Positions 1 through 9,125 of a stretch of DNA of 64,000 nucleotides are shown one piece after another. Made by a program: the position numbers and the translations under genes. Origin of the DNA: UBA10324 sp038326325 (lineage in GTDB: Bacteria > Bacteroidota > Bacteroidia > Chitinophagales > UBA10324); contig JBBQJW010000003.1 in NCBI GenBank assembly GCA_038326325.1, forward strand, positions 127,075 to 191,074. Direction: 5' to 3'. Within the stretch, counting starts at the first letter, position 1, and the number at the start of each line of letters is the position of its first letter. The notes under the pieces were generated by a model. That model was given only the letters and a program-made list of their open reading frames with translations. It searched no databases and was not told the origin of the DNA.

Positions 1-733
1 TAGAACTTGGAGCTTCTTCCACTAACTTCTGATGACGGCGCTGCACACTGCATTCTCGTTCGAACAAGTAAACAACATTGCCATGTGTGTCTCCAAGAAT
101 TTGTATTTCAATGTGTCGTGGTGAGGAAACATATTTTTCAATGAACACGGCACCATCACCAAACGAACTCACCGCTTCGCCAATCGCCATTTTCATTTGC
201 TCTTCTAATTCCGATTCTTTATTCACTACACGCATTCCTTTTCCACCACCGCCTGCACTAGCTTTAATAAGGATCGGGAAACCAATTTTTTTTGCGATAG
301 CAATTGCTTCATCTTTATCTGTAACAGCCCCTTCAGTGCCGGGCACCATTGGTATATTATATTTCTTCGCAGTTTCTTTTGCAGCAAGTTTGCTGCCCAT
401 CATTCGCATCGAATCTGCTGATGGTCCAATGAAAATGAGTCCTGCATTTTTTACTTCATCAGCAAAATTTGCATTCTCACTCAGGAAACCATAACCAGGA
501 TGAATGGCTTCTGCGCCGGTTTTCTTTGCTGCTTCAATAATTTTTTCGCCACGCAAATAAGATTGATTGGAAGGAGAGGCGCCGATGTAAACTGCTTCAT
601 CAGCATAACGAACATGCAACGCATTTCTATCGGCATCAGAATAAACAGCAACAGTTTTTATTCCCATTTCTTTTGCGCTGCGCATTACACGCAGTGCAAT
701 TTCTCCGCGATTGGCTATAAGGATTTTTTTCAT
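1..733 (-). CDS. accC: Biotin carboxylase subunit (acetyl-/propionyl-CoA carboxylase type), 3' end cut by window edge
   Basis: The reverse strand is open from an ATG at 733 to base 1 without a stop, giving the first ~244 residues. The N-terminus MKKILIANRGEIALRVMRSA is the classic biotin carboxylase start, followed by AVYSDAD and HPGYGFLSENA. A glycine-rich ATP-grasp loop (GGGGKGMR) lies near residues 160-168. The family enzyme carboxylates biotin on its carrier protein using ATP and bicarbonate, the first step of acetyl-CoA or propionyl-CoA carboxylation in the cytoplasm. Full-length subunits are about 450-500 residues, so roughly half is present. The N-terminal part does not tell acetyl-CoA from propionyl-CoA carboxylase or pyruvate carboxylase; the carrier and carboxyltransferase genes would lie outside the window. 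Confidence 0.93.
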   Translation of the reverse strand, partial: MKKILIANRGEIALRVMRSAKEMGIKTVAVYSDADRNALHVRYADEAVYIGASPSNQSYLRGEKIIEAAKKTGAEAIHPGYGFLSENANFADEVKNAGLIFIGPSADSMRMMGSKLAAKETAKKYNIPMVPGTEGAVTDKDEAIAIAKKIGFPILIKASAGGGGKGMRVVNKESELEEQMKMAIGEAVSSFGDGAVFIEKYVSSPRHIEIQILGDTHGNVVYLFERECSVQRRHQKLVEEAPSS

Positions 734-885
734 TGAAGTAGTTAGGGTGGCGAAATATAGATTGATTTTATAATTCTAAATGTGAAAACAAATCAGTTGA
801 TGTAACACCTGTTCATTAAAAAAATAAAATTTTCTGTTACAGTTTAAATATTTCTGTTTACATTTAGCACATAAACTTTTTAAAC

Positions 886-1086
886 ATGAATACAAAACAA
901 ATGTTCCGTCAGGTTTGCTCCGAAAAAAACTGGATGCAGATTAAGCCATCTCTTCGTACACAACATCGTATGAGTCGTTCGCGCTTTAAAAGTGGTAAAG
1001 ACATTTCTGAAGAAAAGATGGCTGCCATTTTAAAGAAGTTAGGATACAAAATGGACGACAAAGGAAAGTGGGCTAAGAAAAAATAA
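886..1086 (+). CDS. Small basic protein of unknown function (66 aa)
   Basis: A free-standing 66-residue ORF starting MNTKQMFRQV, strongly basic, ending KGKWAKKK. The middle (SRSRFKSGKDISEEKMAAIL) looks helical, and the tail AAILKKLGYK resembles the C-terminal helices of small helix-turn-helix proteins; DNA binding is only an inference. It has its own upstream gap and a strong terminator 22 bases after the stop. Two TGTWACA motifs lie upstream, at 801-807 and 835-841. I do not recognise the family. Its tail resembles the end of the small protein at 42340-42600 (ALMKKLGYKI). Confidence 0.65.
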   Translation: MNTKQMFRQVCSEKNWMQIKPSLRTQHRMSRSRFKSGKDISEEKMAAILKKLGYKMDDKGKWAKKK

Positions 1087-1107
1087 AATAGAATATTTAA
1101 AAATTTG

Positions 1108-1149
1108 CTCCGGTTAGAAACTAAAAATTTTAACCGGAGTTTTTTTTTG
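1108..1149. terminator. Rho-independent terminator, probably bidirectional
   Basis: A 9-bp perfect stem, CTCCGGTTA (1108-1116) with TAACCGGAG (1131-1139), is followed by ten T residues on the + strand. It ends the 66-aa gene. The convergent TonB-like gene stops at 1151, so the same hairpin can serve it on the other strand, although the T-run there is weaker. Confidence 0.85.
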
Positions 1150-1150
1150 C

Positions 1151-1915
1151 CTAAAATTTTACAGGAAGATTATATCGAACCAATACTGGTTTACCACTTT
1201 GCTTTCCGGGATTCCATGCAGGCATATTGCGTACAACTCTTAAAGCTTCAGCATCGCAGGCAGCACCAATTCCTTTTTTTACATAGGGAAAAAGAATAGT
1301 TCCTTTTGTACTTACAATAAAATTCACAATCACAGTTCCATGTTCTTTTGCTGTAACTGGATACTTAATATTTGATTGTAAGTATGCAAGCAATTTATCT
1401 ATGCCCCCTTTGTATTCGGGCATTTGTTCGACCATCATCATTGCGCCTGAATTGTTCGACATTGTTTTGTCGTCCTGTTTCACTGCAAAAATTTTATGAT
1501 ACTCGGCTTTTTTTAGAGTATCATTTTCAACAACCATAGTGCCGTGACATTTACTATCCAATAATTTAAAGGCTGCTGTATCACCCAAAGCAAGTAATGC
1601 GCTCCAATCCTTACACGCATTCGATTCGTCTTTCATTTGCCATTGCGAAACACCACGATTAAAATAAGCGGAAGTATTGCCCGCATCTTTTTTTATTTCA
1701 GTATTATAGTACTGAGTTGCCTCCATAAATTTTGAATCTTTAATCAAACTCATTCCTTGATCATTCGGTCCTGATAAAATATCGTCATTCATAATATCAT
1801 TAATAACGGAATCTGTTTTTGAAATTTTCTGAGAATAAGTTTTACTGCTGTAGAAAATGGCTAGTAAGAAAATAAAACTAAGTGTTACAATACTGTTTGA
1901 AGAAAATAATTTCAT
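1151..1915 (-). CDS. Exported protein with TPR-like region and C-terminal TonB domain
   Basis: About 254 residues from the preferred start MKLFSSNS at 1915, which begins a normal signal/anchor segment (SIVTLSFIFLLAIFYSS, then TYSQ). The frame stays open to 1969, but that adds 18 residues unlike a signal peptide. The middle contains a TPR-like stretch (TSAYFNRGVSQWQMKDESNA). The C-terminal ~90 residues fit the TonB C-terminal fold: YPVTAKEHGTVIVNFIVS, then a conserved Cys/Asp segment and MPAWNPGKQSGKPV. Such proteins are periplasmic and in this phylum often contact outer-membrane receptors or act as unassigned TonB-like adaptors. No ExbB/ExbD or receptor gene lies next to it. Confidence 0.8.
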   Translation of the reverse strand: MKLFSSNSIVTLSFIFLLAIFYSSKTYSQKISKTDSVINDIMNDDILSGPNDQGMSLIKDSKFMEATQYYNTEIKKDAGNTSAYFNRGVSQWQMKDESNACKDWSALLALGDTAAFKLLDSKCHGTMVVENDTLKKAEYHKIFAVKQDDKTMSNNSGAMMMVEQMPEYKGGIDKLLAYLQSNIKYPVTAKEHGTVIVNFIVSTKGTILFPYVKKGIGAACDAEALRVVRNMPAWNPGKQSGKPVLVRYNLPVKF

Positions 1916-2034
1916 GTGTTTGATTTTAAAAAGCGAAAAATAATAATTGTTCGGTGCAATGTTCAGCATTTCTTGGTTGAATAGATTTATGAATCCTGAA
2001 TTTGTTTTGATGAATTACTTTTGAATAAAAAATT

Positions 2035-2238
2035 ATGGAAACAAATAAAGCAACTCAATTTCTTACGAATAAGATTATTCAGAATTACTGCGTAACAATG
2101 GCAATGCTCGATGATTATGCAAGGCAAACTGCTGAGCACACCCGCGAACATCCTGAGAGTATTAAGAAACGAATTATACTTTCCGGCGAAAAAATTAGAA
2201 TAAAACTGCTCGAAGAACTTGCTGCTTTGCAACCATAA
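2035..2238 (+). CDS. Small helical protein of unknown function (67 aa)
   Basis: A 67-residue ORF, METNKATQFL to ELAALQP, predicted almost wholly helical, with no signal peptide and no motif I recognise. The region LDDYARQTAEHTREHPESI is rich in charged and polar residues. It lies alone, divergent from the TonB-like gene. A weak hairpin with a T-rich tail follows (AACCAT at 2231-2236 with its complement near 2245-2250). Its amino-acid composition looks like real protein, but function is unknown. Confidence 0.6.
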   Translation: METNKATQFLTNKIIQNYCVTMAMLDDYARQTAEHTREHPESIKKRIILSGEKIRIKLLEELAALQP

Positions 2239-2518
2239 TCTTTAATGGTTATTTATTTTGACTCCGTAATATTATTAACCCAGAATTTTTAAAATGTAGG
2301 ATGTTTTTCCGATTGTTATTTTACTTTCAATTGAGTTCTTATTTTGATATAGAATTGATGACGAATATCAGTTGAAAAATAGTTAGGAGAATAGGAGGAA
2401 ATTATTTCTTCCTTAATTATATGACGAAGTAAGAAATATTGAATTCAAAATTGAATTTTAATTTTTTACTCATTTACATTTACATCGAAATAAAATTCAC
2501 CTCCGAAAAGACAAAGCC

Positions 2519-5266
2519 ATGGGATCGAAAATAAAATCACTTAGCAAGGAAATTGCAATGACAATTCTCATAGCAATTATGGTTTCTGTTTTTGCTATTG
2601 AATCAAAGGCGCAATGTGTTTTGGTTGGGAACATTAGCATTGATACAACACTTGCTTCAAGCGGAATTGTGGTATTGAATGGTTCTGCATCAAATGGTAC
2701 TCCGCCTTACAATTATTATTGGTATATACCAAATGGAAATCCATCTTCATCAAATACTCAAATTACAACCGTTCAATATAATTATCCAAGTATAAATCTT
2801 GTTTGCCTTACTGTAACAGATGCAAATGGATGTTACGATTCGTTATGTACCTCATTTACAATTGGGGGCAATATTTCCTGCTCAGGTTTCGGATTCGGAA
2901 TTACTGAAACACAGACTTCACAAAACACCTGGAATTTTTCTGCTCCGGCGGGTGGCGGTGTTCAACCATACACTTACGCATGGACTGTGAATGGAGGAGT
3001 TTCAACTTGCGGTTATAATCAAATGATGTGTTGCGCTTCGTTTCCTTCAGCTGGAACATATACAGTTTGCTGTACCGTAACAGATGCGGTCGGGTGCAGT
3101 GTTTATAACTGTCACACTGTAGTTGTTGGAAACGCAGGGAGTTGCATTGCAAATTTCTATGACTATTCTGTTGGCGATTCAGTTTATTTTACCAATTGGT
3201 CAACTGCTTCCGGCACTGCTCAATACACTTGGGACTTTGGTGATGGAACATCTTCAAATCAATGGACTTCATTTGGTCATCATTATCCTGTTTCAGGAAA
3301 TTATACCGTGTGCCTTTATCTCAGTGATACATTTAATAATTGTGCCGATACATTTTGTCAGTCAGTTTATAGCTGTGGATTGAATGCCGATTTTACTTAT
3401 ACGCTAAATGGAAATGTGGTGAGTTTTCAAAATATCTCTACCGGACCTTACAATTCTTTGCAATGGTATTATTACGGCTCACCTATTTCAACAAACCCGA
3501 ATCTGGTTTATTATTTCCCTGTATCGGGAACTTATCCTGTTTCACTTTATGTGACAGATTCCAGCGGTTATTGTTTTGACAGTGTTACACAATGGATTCA
3601 GATTAATACTCCGATTAATGATACTCTTTCAGGTCATGTATTTAACGATGTAAATGGAAATGGAATACAGGATGCAGGTGAATCACCTTTATCCAACGAA
3701 GCAATTTCAATCAGTGGAGTTTGGGTTTATACTGATACAAATGGTGATTGGATTCTTTATGTTGCTGATGGAACATGGACTGCAACTTTAAATGTGATAA
3801 GTCAATGGACTCAAACTTTTCCTATAAGCCCAAGTTTTTATACTGTAACAGTTTCAAGTGGAATGAATTTAACGGGTCTTGATTTTGGTTTGCAAAGCAA
3901 CCTTGTTACTGTTTGCGGCTTCGTATATAATGATGCGAATAATAATGGAGTGATGGATGCGGGCGAAACAGTGTATGGCAATCAATGGGTAAACATTGGA
4001 AATTACTGGGCAACTACTAACGCAAATGGATATTACTCTCAAACTGTTCCTGCGGGAATTTATACTGTTGGTATATATTCTTATCCGAACGGAGGAACAA
4101 TTACACAGCCTTTGTCCGGTTCTTATTCTGTCGCCGCTACCACCATTGGACAGGTTTATTGCGGAAATAATTTTGGATTCTACAGCTCGCCAAATCAAAA
4201 CCTGATTGTTTATTTATCGCCTTACACGACTGTCGCGCCTGGTTTCCCCGCCTGGTATGATGTGTCGTATTATAATGCGGGAACAGTGCCTGTGAATGCA
4301 ACTGTTATTCTGAATTACGATCCGCAACTTGATTACGCGACATCTACATACCCGACTCCTGACAATATTGATTTGACAAATCATATTCTTACCTGGAATG
4401 TTGGAGTGGTAAATCCGGGTGGTTACGGATGGATGTGGGTTGATTTTACTTGTCCTGCAAGTGTAACATTAGGATCAAATATTTTTAACACCGCTATCAT
4501 TCAGCCAATCGCCGGCGATAACTATCCTTTAAATAATATTGATACTTCTCATCAAGTTGTTCAGGCAAGTTGGGACCCGAATGAAAAAGAAGTTTCGCCG
4601 CATGGTGTTGGTGTGCAGGGATTAATTCATGCAAACACAAAACTGAATTACACTATTCACTTCCAGAATACAGGAACTGCACCTGCAGTAAATGTTGAAG
4701 TTGTCGATACACTTTCACCTTTACTCGATTGGGAAAGTTTGACTATTCTTTCTCATTCTCATCCAATGGTCGCTTCGTTTGATCAGAACACCGGCGTATT
4801 GCGATGCTACTTTAACAACATCATGTTGCCTGATAGTGGTTCCGACAATATCGGTAGCATGGGCAATGTTGAGTTCAGTATTAATCCAGTAACAGGAATA
4901 GCTGATGGAGCAGTCATAAATAATTTTGGAGACATTTATTTCGATTTTAATGCGCCTGTTCGAACCGCAACAACTGTAAACACAATTGATTACAACTTAT
5001 CTGTTTCAGATAATAAAATTGAAAACACAATTCGACTTTATCCGAATCCCGCCTCTGAAACAGCATACCTAAGTGTAACAGGAAATGAGTCAGGAAAATA
5101 TGAAGTAAGTATTACCAATTTACTCGGACAAGAAGTTAAATCGGTTTCCGGTAAATTCAATCAGATGATGCTTATTGATTTAAGTAAAATGGAGAAGGGA
5201 ATTTATTTCCTTAACATTATAAGCGATAACGAAACTGTAACAGTTCAAAAATTAATAGTTCGATAA
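2519..5266 (+). CDS. Secreted multidomain T9SS cargo protein with PKD-like, SdrD-B-like and type A sorting domains
   Basis: 915 residues. Residues 1-32 form a long signal peptide ending IESKAQ. Residues ~33-365 hold PKD-like beta-sandwich modules (WDFGDGTSSN, repeated C-T-V-T-D patterns). Two SdrD-B/Cna-B-like modules start near residues 372 (GHVFNDVNGNGIQDAGE) and 464 (YNDANNNGVMDAGE). A conserved Bacteroidota domain beginning near 684 (SWDPNEKEVSP) contains the NYTIHFQNTGTAPA segment. The last ~75 residues (LYPNPASE, LLGQEV, GIYFLNI, VQKLIVR) are a T9SS type A sorting domain, so the mature protein should be exported by T9SS and held at or released from the cell surface. The role is probably adhesion or structure; I see no enzymatic motif. 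Confidence 0.88.
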   Translation: MGSKIKSLSKEIAMTILIAIMVSVFAIESKAQCVLVGNISIDTTLASSGIVVLNGSASNGTPPYNYYWYIPNGNPSSSNTQITTVQYNYPSINLVCLTVTDANGCYDSLCTSFTIGGNISCSGFGFGITETQTSQNTWNFSAPAGGGVQPYTYAWTVNGGVSTCGYNQMMCCASFPSAGTYTVCCTVTDAVGCSVYNCHTVVVGNAGSCIANFYDYSVGDSVYFTNWSTASGTAQYTWDFGDGTSSNQWTSFGHHYPVSGNYTVCLYLSDTFNNCADTFCQSVYSCGLNADFTYTLNGNVVSFQNISTGPYNSLQWYYYGSPISTNPNLVYYFPVSGTYPVSLYVTDSSGYCFDSVTQWIQINTPINDTLSGHVFNDVNGNGIQDAGESPLSNEAISISGVWVYTDTNGDWILYVADGTWTATLNVISQWTQTFPISPSFYTVTVSSGMNLTGLDFGLQSNLVTVCGFVYNDANNNGVMDAGETVYGNQWVNIGNYWATTNANGYYSQTVPAGIYTVGIYSYPNGGTITQPLSGSYSVAATTIGQVYCGNNFGFYSSPNQNLIVYLSPYTTVAPGFPAWYDVSYYNAGTVPVNATVILNYDPQLDYATSTYPTPDNIDLTNHILTWNVGVVNPGGYGWMWVDFTCPASVTLGSNIFNTAIIQPIAGDNYPLNNIDTSHQVVQASWDPNEKEVSPHGVGVQGLIHANTKLNYTIHFQNTGTAPAVNVEVVDTLSPLLDWESLTILSHSHPMVASFDQNTGVLRCYFNNIMLPDSGSDNIGSMGNVEFSINPVTGIADGAVINNFGDIYFDFNAPVRTATTVNTIDYNLSVSDNKIENTIRLYPNPASETAYLSVTGNESGKYEVSITNLLGQEVKSVSGKFNQMMLIDLSKMEKGIYFLNIISDNETVTVQKLIVR

Positions 5267-5332
5267 GTGGTTTAATTGGTTCCTTGGTTTAAGGAAGACC
5301 CTGCTGACTTAATTGTTTGTGGGGTTTTCTTT

Positions 5333-6604
5333 TTAATTTCCTTCTACAGTTTTCACAACCATCTGAATGGTTTGTCGTGTCTTCTGTTCCAATAATATTT
5401 TTCTGTTGGAAGTTTGTCGTCGCACGACTTCGTCGTTGTAATGACGAATGGTCAGTAATTCCAACCCGTCGTTTGTAAGCACTTTGTATTTTTTTGATAA
5501 CTCTTCGATGAATGGATTAATTCGCTCCGGAACATGATCGGCGCAAAACGAAAAACTGATCGCCGCGTTTTGCATCATGTTAAAATGAATCCGATGCTTC
5601 ACCATCAAACTGAAAACGCTTTCCAGATTTTCTTCATCCATAAATGAAAAATCTTTGGGCGAAACGGAAACCAGAATCTGTTCAGGTTTTAAAACCAAAA
5701 CTGGAATTAAATTTTCAACTGTAACAGTTTCGTTAATAACAGTTCCTTTTAACTCAGGAGATAAAAATGATTTTACAAAAAGTGGAATATTTTTGTTCTG
5801 TAATGGTTTCATGGTTTTTGGGTGAATAACCGTAGCACCATAAAACGACATTTCAATTGCTTCTTTATAAGATAACTCTTCAATTTTTTTTGTGTCGGCG
5901 AAATATCTCGGATCTGAATTTAAAACTCCGGGCACATCTTTCCAGATTGTAACACTTTCAGCAGCGAGGCAATAGGCGAGGACTGAAGCCGAGTAATCAG
6001 ACCCTTCGCGACCAAGAGTTGTGGTGAAATTTTCAGTGGTCCCCCCAATGAATCCCTGAGTAAGCACCCATCCGTTTTTTAATAGCGTTGGAATTATTTC
6101 GTTGATATTTATTTCTGTTACACTCCAATCTATTTTTCCTTCACGATAAGTGTTATCTGTTCTAATAAAATCCCTTGCATCCTTCCACTGAATATTTATT
6201 CCAGTTTCATTCAGAAATGCCGAGAGCATTTTTGTACTGGCCATTTCGCCAATAGAAACAATCTGATCATAAACAAAATCATACGAAGCAGATGGTTCAT
6301 CTTCCAATATCCATTCTATTTCAATAAATGTGTTGTTGAGCAAATCAAAAGCAGAATGATTTTCGGGAAGGAGGGAAGCAAGAATTTCAAAATGATGAGT
6401 ACGAAGTTTTGCAAGTAAACCAAAAGCTTCTCCTGTTTTTTTGAAGTAAGCATTTGTAATTTGTTCAAGCGCATTGGTTGTTTTTCCCAATGCCGAAACA
6501 ATTAAAACCAAATCATCTTGCTTATATAAATCCAGAATCCGTTTTACATTTCTGAAACCATCTCCATCTTTTATTGATGCGCCACCGAATTTAAAAATCT
6601 TCAT
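5333..6604 (-). CDS. lysC: Aspartate kinase (aspartokinase)
   Basis: 423 residues, a normal length for a monofunctional aspartokinase. The start MKIFKFGGASIKDGDGF carries the nucleotide-binding KFGG motif at residues 5-8. LGREGSDYSASVLAY and WKDVPGVLNSDPR are conserved kinase-domain segments. The C-terminal third (ILVSVSPKDFSFMDEENLES onward) fits ACT regulatory domains that bind lysine or threonine in the family. It phosphorylates L-aspartate in the first step of lysine, threonine and methionine synthesis. It stands alone, convergent with the T9SS gene at 2519-5266. Upstream, TAATTTCG is a one-mismatch -7 element. Confidence 0.95.
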   Translation of the reverse strand: MKIFKFGGASIKDGDGFRNVKRILDLYKQDDLVLIVSALGKTTNALEQITNAYFKKTGEAFGLLAKLRTHHFEILASLLPENHSAFDLLNNTFIEIEWILEDEPSASYDFVYDQIVSIGEMASTKMLSAFLNETGINIQWKDARDFIRTDNTYREGKIDWSVTEININEIIPTLLKNGWVLTQGFIGGTTENFTTTLGREGSDYSASVLAYCLAAESVTIWKDVPGVLNSDPRYFADTKKIEELSYKEAIEMSFYGATVIHPKTMKPLQNKNIPLFVKSFLSPELKGTVINETVTVENLIPVLVLKPEQILVSVSPKDFSFMDEENLESVFSLMVKHRIHFNMMQNAAISFSFCADHVPERINPFIEELSKKYKVLTNDGLELLTIRHYNDEVVRRQTSNRKILLEQKTRQTIQMVVKTVEGN

Positions 6605-6670
6605 TGCTGATTTTAATTGAGTGCGAAATTATATTGATAAATCATTTTCAGTTTCTTTCTTTTCATAAAA

Positions 6671-6698
6671 CAAAAACGCTCCTGTTACAGAGCGCTTT
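6671..6698 (-). terminator. Rho-independent terminator whose loop is the TGTWACA motif
   Basis: On the minus strand a 6-bp stem (GCGCTC with GAGCGT, one G-U pair) closes on the loop TGTAACAG and runs into five T residues. It lies just past the stop of the 525-aa gene at 6721. The loop is exactly one copy of the over-represented near-palindrome described in the findings. Confidence 0.75.
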
Positions 6699-6720
6699 GA
6701 CAACGAAAATATAATAGAAA

Positions 6721-8298
6721 TTATTTAAAATGGAAAAATCCGATTTGACTTTTACTTGGCAGTGTGCAATAAAAAAACATTGAATCATCACTTAGTTGCT
6801 GGCAGTAACCTGCATCAATCGCAGCCATTTTTCCGTACTCAGTTTTCCAGAGTTTTTGCGAATAGCGTGTTCCATCTGGTGCAACTTTTACTGCAACAAC
6901 CGAGTAACCTTCTTTACTACTATGTTTTCCCTGCTCTTCTTCTTCACCTAAAGTTTTATCTTCTAATTTTCCGTCTGTTGCATACATTTTTTCTGCATTG
7001 GTGCTCTGATTAAAAATGTAATAGAGATTACCATTGGCAATTGCAAGCGCATAAGTTGTAATCGGGTAACTTGATGTTTGTCGTTTAGGAATATCTTTTA
7101 TCCAATCAATAGTTAAGTCGGGAGAAATATTTACCAGAATTAAATTGTTGTAATGATAAGTTGTGGTTGTTGACATGTGACCTTGCGCATCCGTATATGT
7201 ATTTGTAACAACATAGCTCTGCTCACCGGTAAGCACAAATCCGCCATCGCTACGGCGAATAATATCATCAACATCGTAGTTTGTTAACTCACCTGTTTTT
7301 GCTTCGTGATGGGTGGTCATTAGTCGTGCAAGTAAACCTGAATCAAATTCTTTTGATTTACTTCCAACAATGGCAAGGTTATCCATGTCCACAGCCATCA
7401 TGTAAACTCCTTTAATACTTGTTGTTCCTTTTGTAGAATAAAAACCGCCGCACATCAATCGTGTTCCGTCAAGCGAAGGAATCATCAAAATGGAGTTGAT
7501 GAATTTATCACTCACATCTATCTTGAAATCTCTGCTTTTGGTTCCATTTTCTTTATATGCAATGATTCGATAATTATAATTTGCAACTCCGCCTTTAACC
7601 TCTTTCACCCCATTGAGATAATTTTTTCCGAGTATGTAAAAATTTCCCTTACGGTCAACATCCCAATCTTCAGTAGCAAATTGTTTTTCGGTGTAAGTAA
7701 GTTTAATATCCTTCTGCCATACTTTATTCATGGTGCTATCGTACATCGTAACTTTATATTGTTCGTTCTCGCTTCCTTTCACCAACATATTTCCCATGAA
7801 GGCGATATAGGAGTTGTTGTCGGCTGTTACAATGGAGTAATAAATTTTTTGTCCGTCTTCAAGTTGGTTAGTGATTAAAACAGTTGGGTCACCTTTAAGC
7901 ATTAAAGTGTTCTGGTCAATCTCCTGCTGATACACTGTTGTTTTATCTGCTTTCCAATCAGAATCATAAGCGAAGAGCATAAATTTTCCACCAATGTTCA
8001 ATACATTTAAAAGCGTAACAGTCATCTTCCCCCACTTCAATGGAACTTCTCCTTCTTTAATTAAGGTCAGATCTTTTCCGAAGTGGTCAATAAAAATTCC
8101 ACCACCGCTCCATAGCAAATTTTCTTTCACGAAGTAGGTCCCCCCAGATTCATCAGTACCGAGATAGTCAGTTAGTTTTTTCTGTCCTCCTCCGGCAAGC
8201 AGGCCACTGATTTCATAAGAAATAAAATCGGTGCTTGTTTGTGCAAATGATGTGACATTAATAAGAATTAGCATCATTAAAAAAAATATTTTCTTCAT
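6721..8298 (-). CDS. Exported protein of unknown function, probably beta-propeller-like (525 aa)
   Basis: It begins with a clear signal peptide, MKKIFFLMMLILINVTSFAQ. The mature part has many short beta-like segments with recurring aromatic/Gly turns (FYILGKNYLNG, GGFVLTGEQSYVV, GNLYYIFNQST), a pattern often seen in beta-propellers. I recognise no catalytic motif and no T9SS sorting domain, so it may stay in the periplasm or outer membrane. A terminator lies directly after it and another (8380-8411) separates it from the upstream gene, so it is probably monocistronic. The gene is certain; the fold is inference. Confidence 0.78.
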   Translation of the reverse strand: MKKIFFLMMLILINVTSFAQTSTDFISYEISGLLAGGGQKKLTDYLGTDESGGTYFVKENLLWSGGGIFIDHFGKDLTLIKEGEVPLKWGKMTVTLLNVLNIGGKFMLFAYDSDWKADKTTVYQQEIDQNTLMLKGDPTVLITNQLEDGQKIYYSIVTADNNSYIAFMGNMLVKGSENEQYKVTMYDSTMNKVWQKDIKLTYTEKQFATEDWDVDRKGNFYILGKNYLNGVKEVKGGVANYNYRIIAYKENGTKSRDFKIDVSDKFINSILMIPSLDGTRLMCGGFYSTKGTTSIKGVYMMAVDMDNLAIVGSKSKEFDSGLLARLMTTHHEAKTGELTNYDVDDIIRRSDGGFVLTGEQSYVVTNTYTDAQGHMSTTTTYHYNNLILVNISPDLTIDWIKDIPKRQTSSYPITTYALAIANGNLYYIFNQSTNAEKMYATDGKLEDKTLGEEEEQGKHSSKEGYSVVAVKVAPDGTRYSQKLWKTEYGKMAAIDAGYCQQLSDDSMFFYCTLPSKSQIGFFHFK

Positions 8299-8379
8299 TT
8301 TATTGTTTGTGTTTGAAGTGCAAAATAGTTAGCAGATTCTAAAACCAAAACAGAATTATTTCTGAATATCATTTAATAA

Positions 8380-8411
8380 AAAAGCCATCACAATTGGTTG
8401 CGATGGCTTTT
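8380..8411. terminator. Rho-independent terminator, symmetrical
   Basis: The stem AGCCATC (8383-8389) pairs with GATGGCT (8402-8408), flanked by A-run and T-run so that it can work in both directions. It sits 37 bases past the stop of the minus-strand gene 8448-8873. Confidence 0.8.
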
Positions 8412-8447
8412 CAATTCCAATTAATAAACCTCGAAATTTTTTACATC

Positions 8448-8873
8448 TTAAATCTCTTTAAAAGTTTTTACTACTTCATTCACTCGTGCAAGCAATTGTT
8501 TAAACTCTTCGTTGTTTTTCCCACGAAGCGAATTTTCTTTTGTTGTTTCACTGTAAAGAATATAACCATCACGATTAATTAATACAGAACCGTTATAAAT
8601 ATTTTCCTTCACTATCATCCATACTTTTTCGCTGACCTTGCTGATTGAAAAAAGATATACAGGTTTGTCTGCTCCCGGATTTGCATATCTGAAGATGACT
8701 GTGTTCTCTGTCTTTTCATTTACAATTTTGTTTTGCCACTCAGTCGGAATACTTAATTGAAAGTGCATTTCTTCGCTGGTGAAATTAAATGTGTCAGTTA
8801 AATTGTTGGTTTTGTTCTCAGCGTTGACCAATAAAGCAAGCGTTGCCATTAAGGCGATGAATGTTGTTTTCAT
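8448..8873 (-). CDS. Small exported protein of unknown function (141 aa)
   Basis: The N-terminus MKTTFIALMATLALLVNAEN is a signal peptide. The remainder contains FQLSIPTEWQNKI, a segment like those in small lipoproteins and PsbP-like domains, then an extended beta region (PVYLFSISKVSEKVWMIVKE) and a C-terminal helix. No catalytic motif and no sorting domain are seen. It has its own terminator, so it is a single-gene unit on the minus strand. Confidence 0.7.
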   Translation of the reverse strand: MKTTFIALMATLALLVNAENKTNNLTDTFNFTSEEMHFQLSIPTEWQNKIVNEKTENTVIFRYANPGADKPVYLFSISKVSEKVWMIVKENIYNGSVLINRDGYILYSETTKENSLRGKNNEEFKQLLARVNEVVKTFKEI

Positions 8874-9071
8874 GTCTTTAAAAATTTAGATTGTTATTAA
8901 ATTATGAGGGAGAACAGGAGTAAAGCGATAGATGATAGAAAAATGTTACAGTCCTTTTAAAATATACTTTGTTAGAATTTTTTATGATGAACCACATGCA
9001 AAAGTTTTGTTTTACTAAAGGCAATATGAGAACATAATTGGAAATTCCACATTCATAAGTGTAAACTCTAT

Positions 9072-9101
9072 TTTGAATCCTTCGTATTAAACATACCTTT
9101 G
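9072..9101 (+). promoter_or_regulatory. Bacteroidota-type promoter for the coiled-coil gene
   Basis: TTTG at 9072-9075 (-33 element) lies 18 bases before TACCTTTG at 9094-9101, a full match to the TAnnTTTG -7 element. The start codon follows 24 bases later, at 9126. Confidence 0.7.
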
Positions 9102-9125
9102 CTACACTAATAAAAAATAAAAAAA

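Noticed and set aside
78..736. Two + strand ORFs at 78-494 and 500-736
   Set aside because: They are shadows of the biotin carboxylase gene on the minus strand, whose protein is unmistakable.
1105..1299. + strand ORF of 64 codons
   Set aside because: It begins inside a terminator and lies antisense to the TonB-domain region; low-complexity product.
2338..2500. AT-rich imperfect inverted repeats upstream of the 915-aa gene (GGAGGAAA/TTTCTTCC)
   Set aside because: Short, mismatched and expected by chance in such AT-rich DNA.
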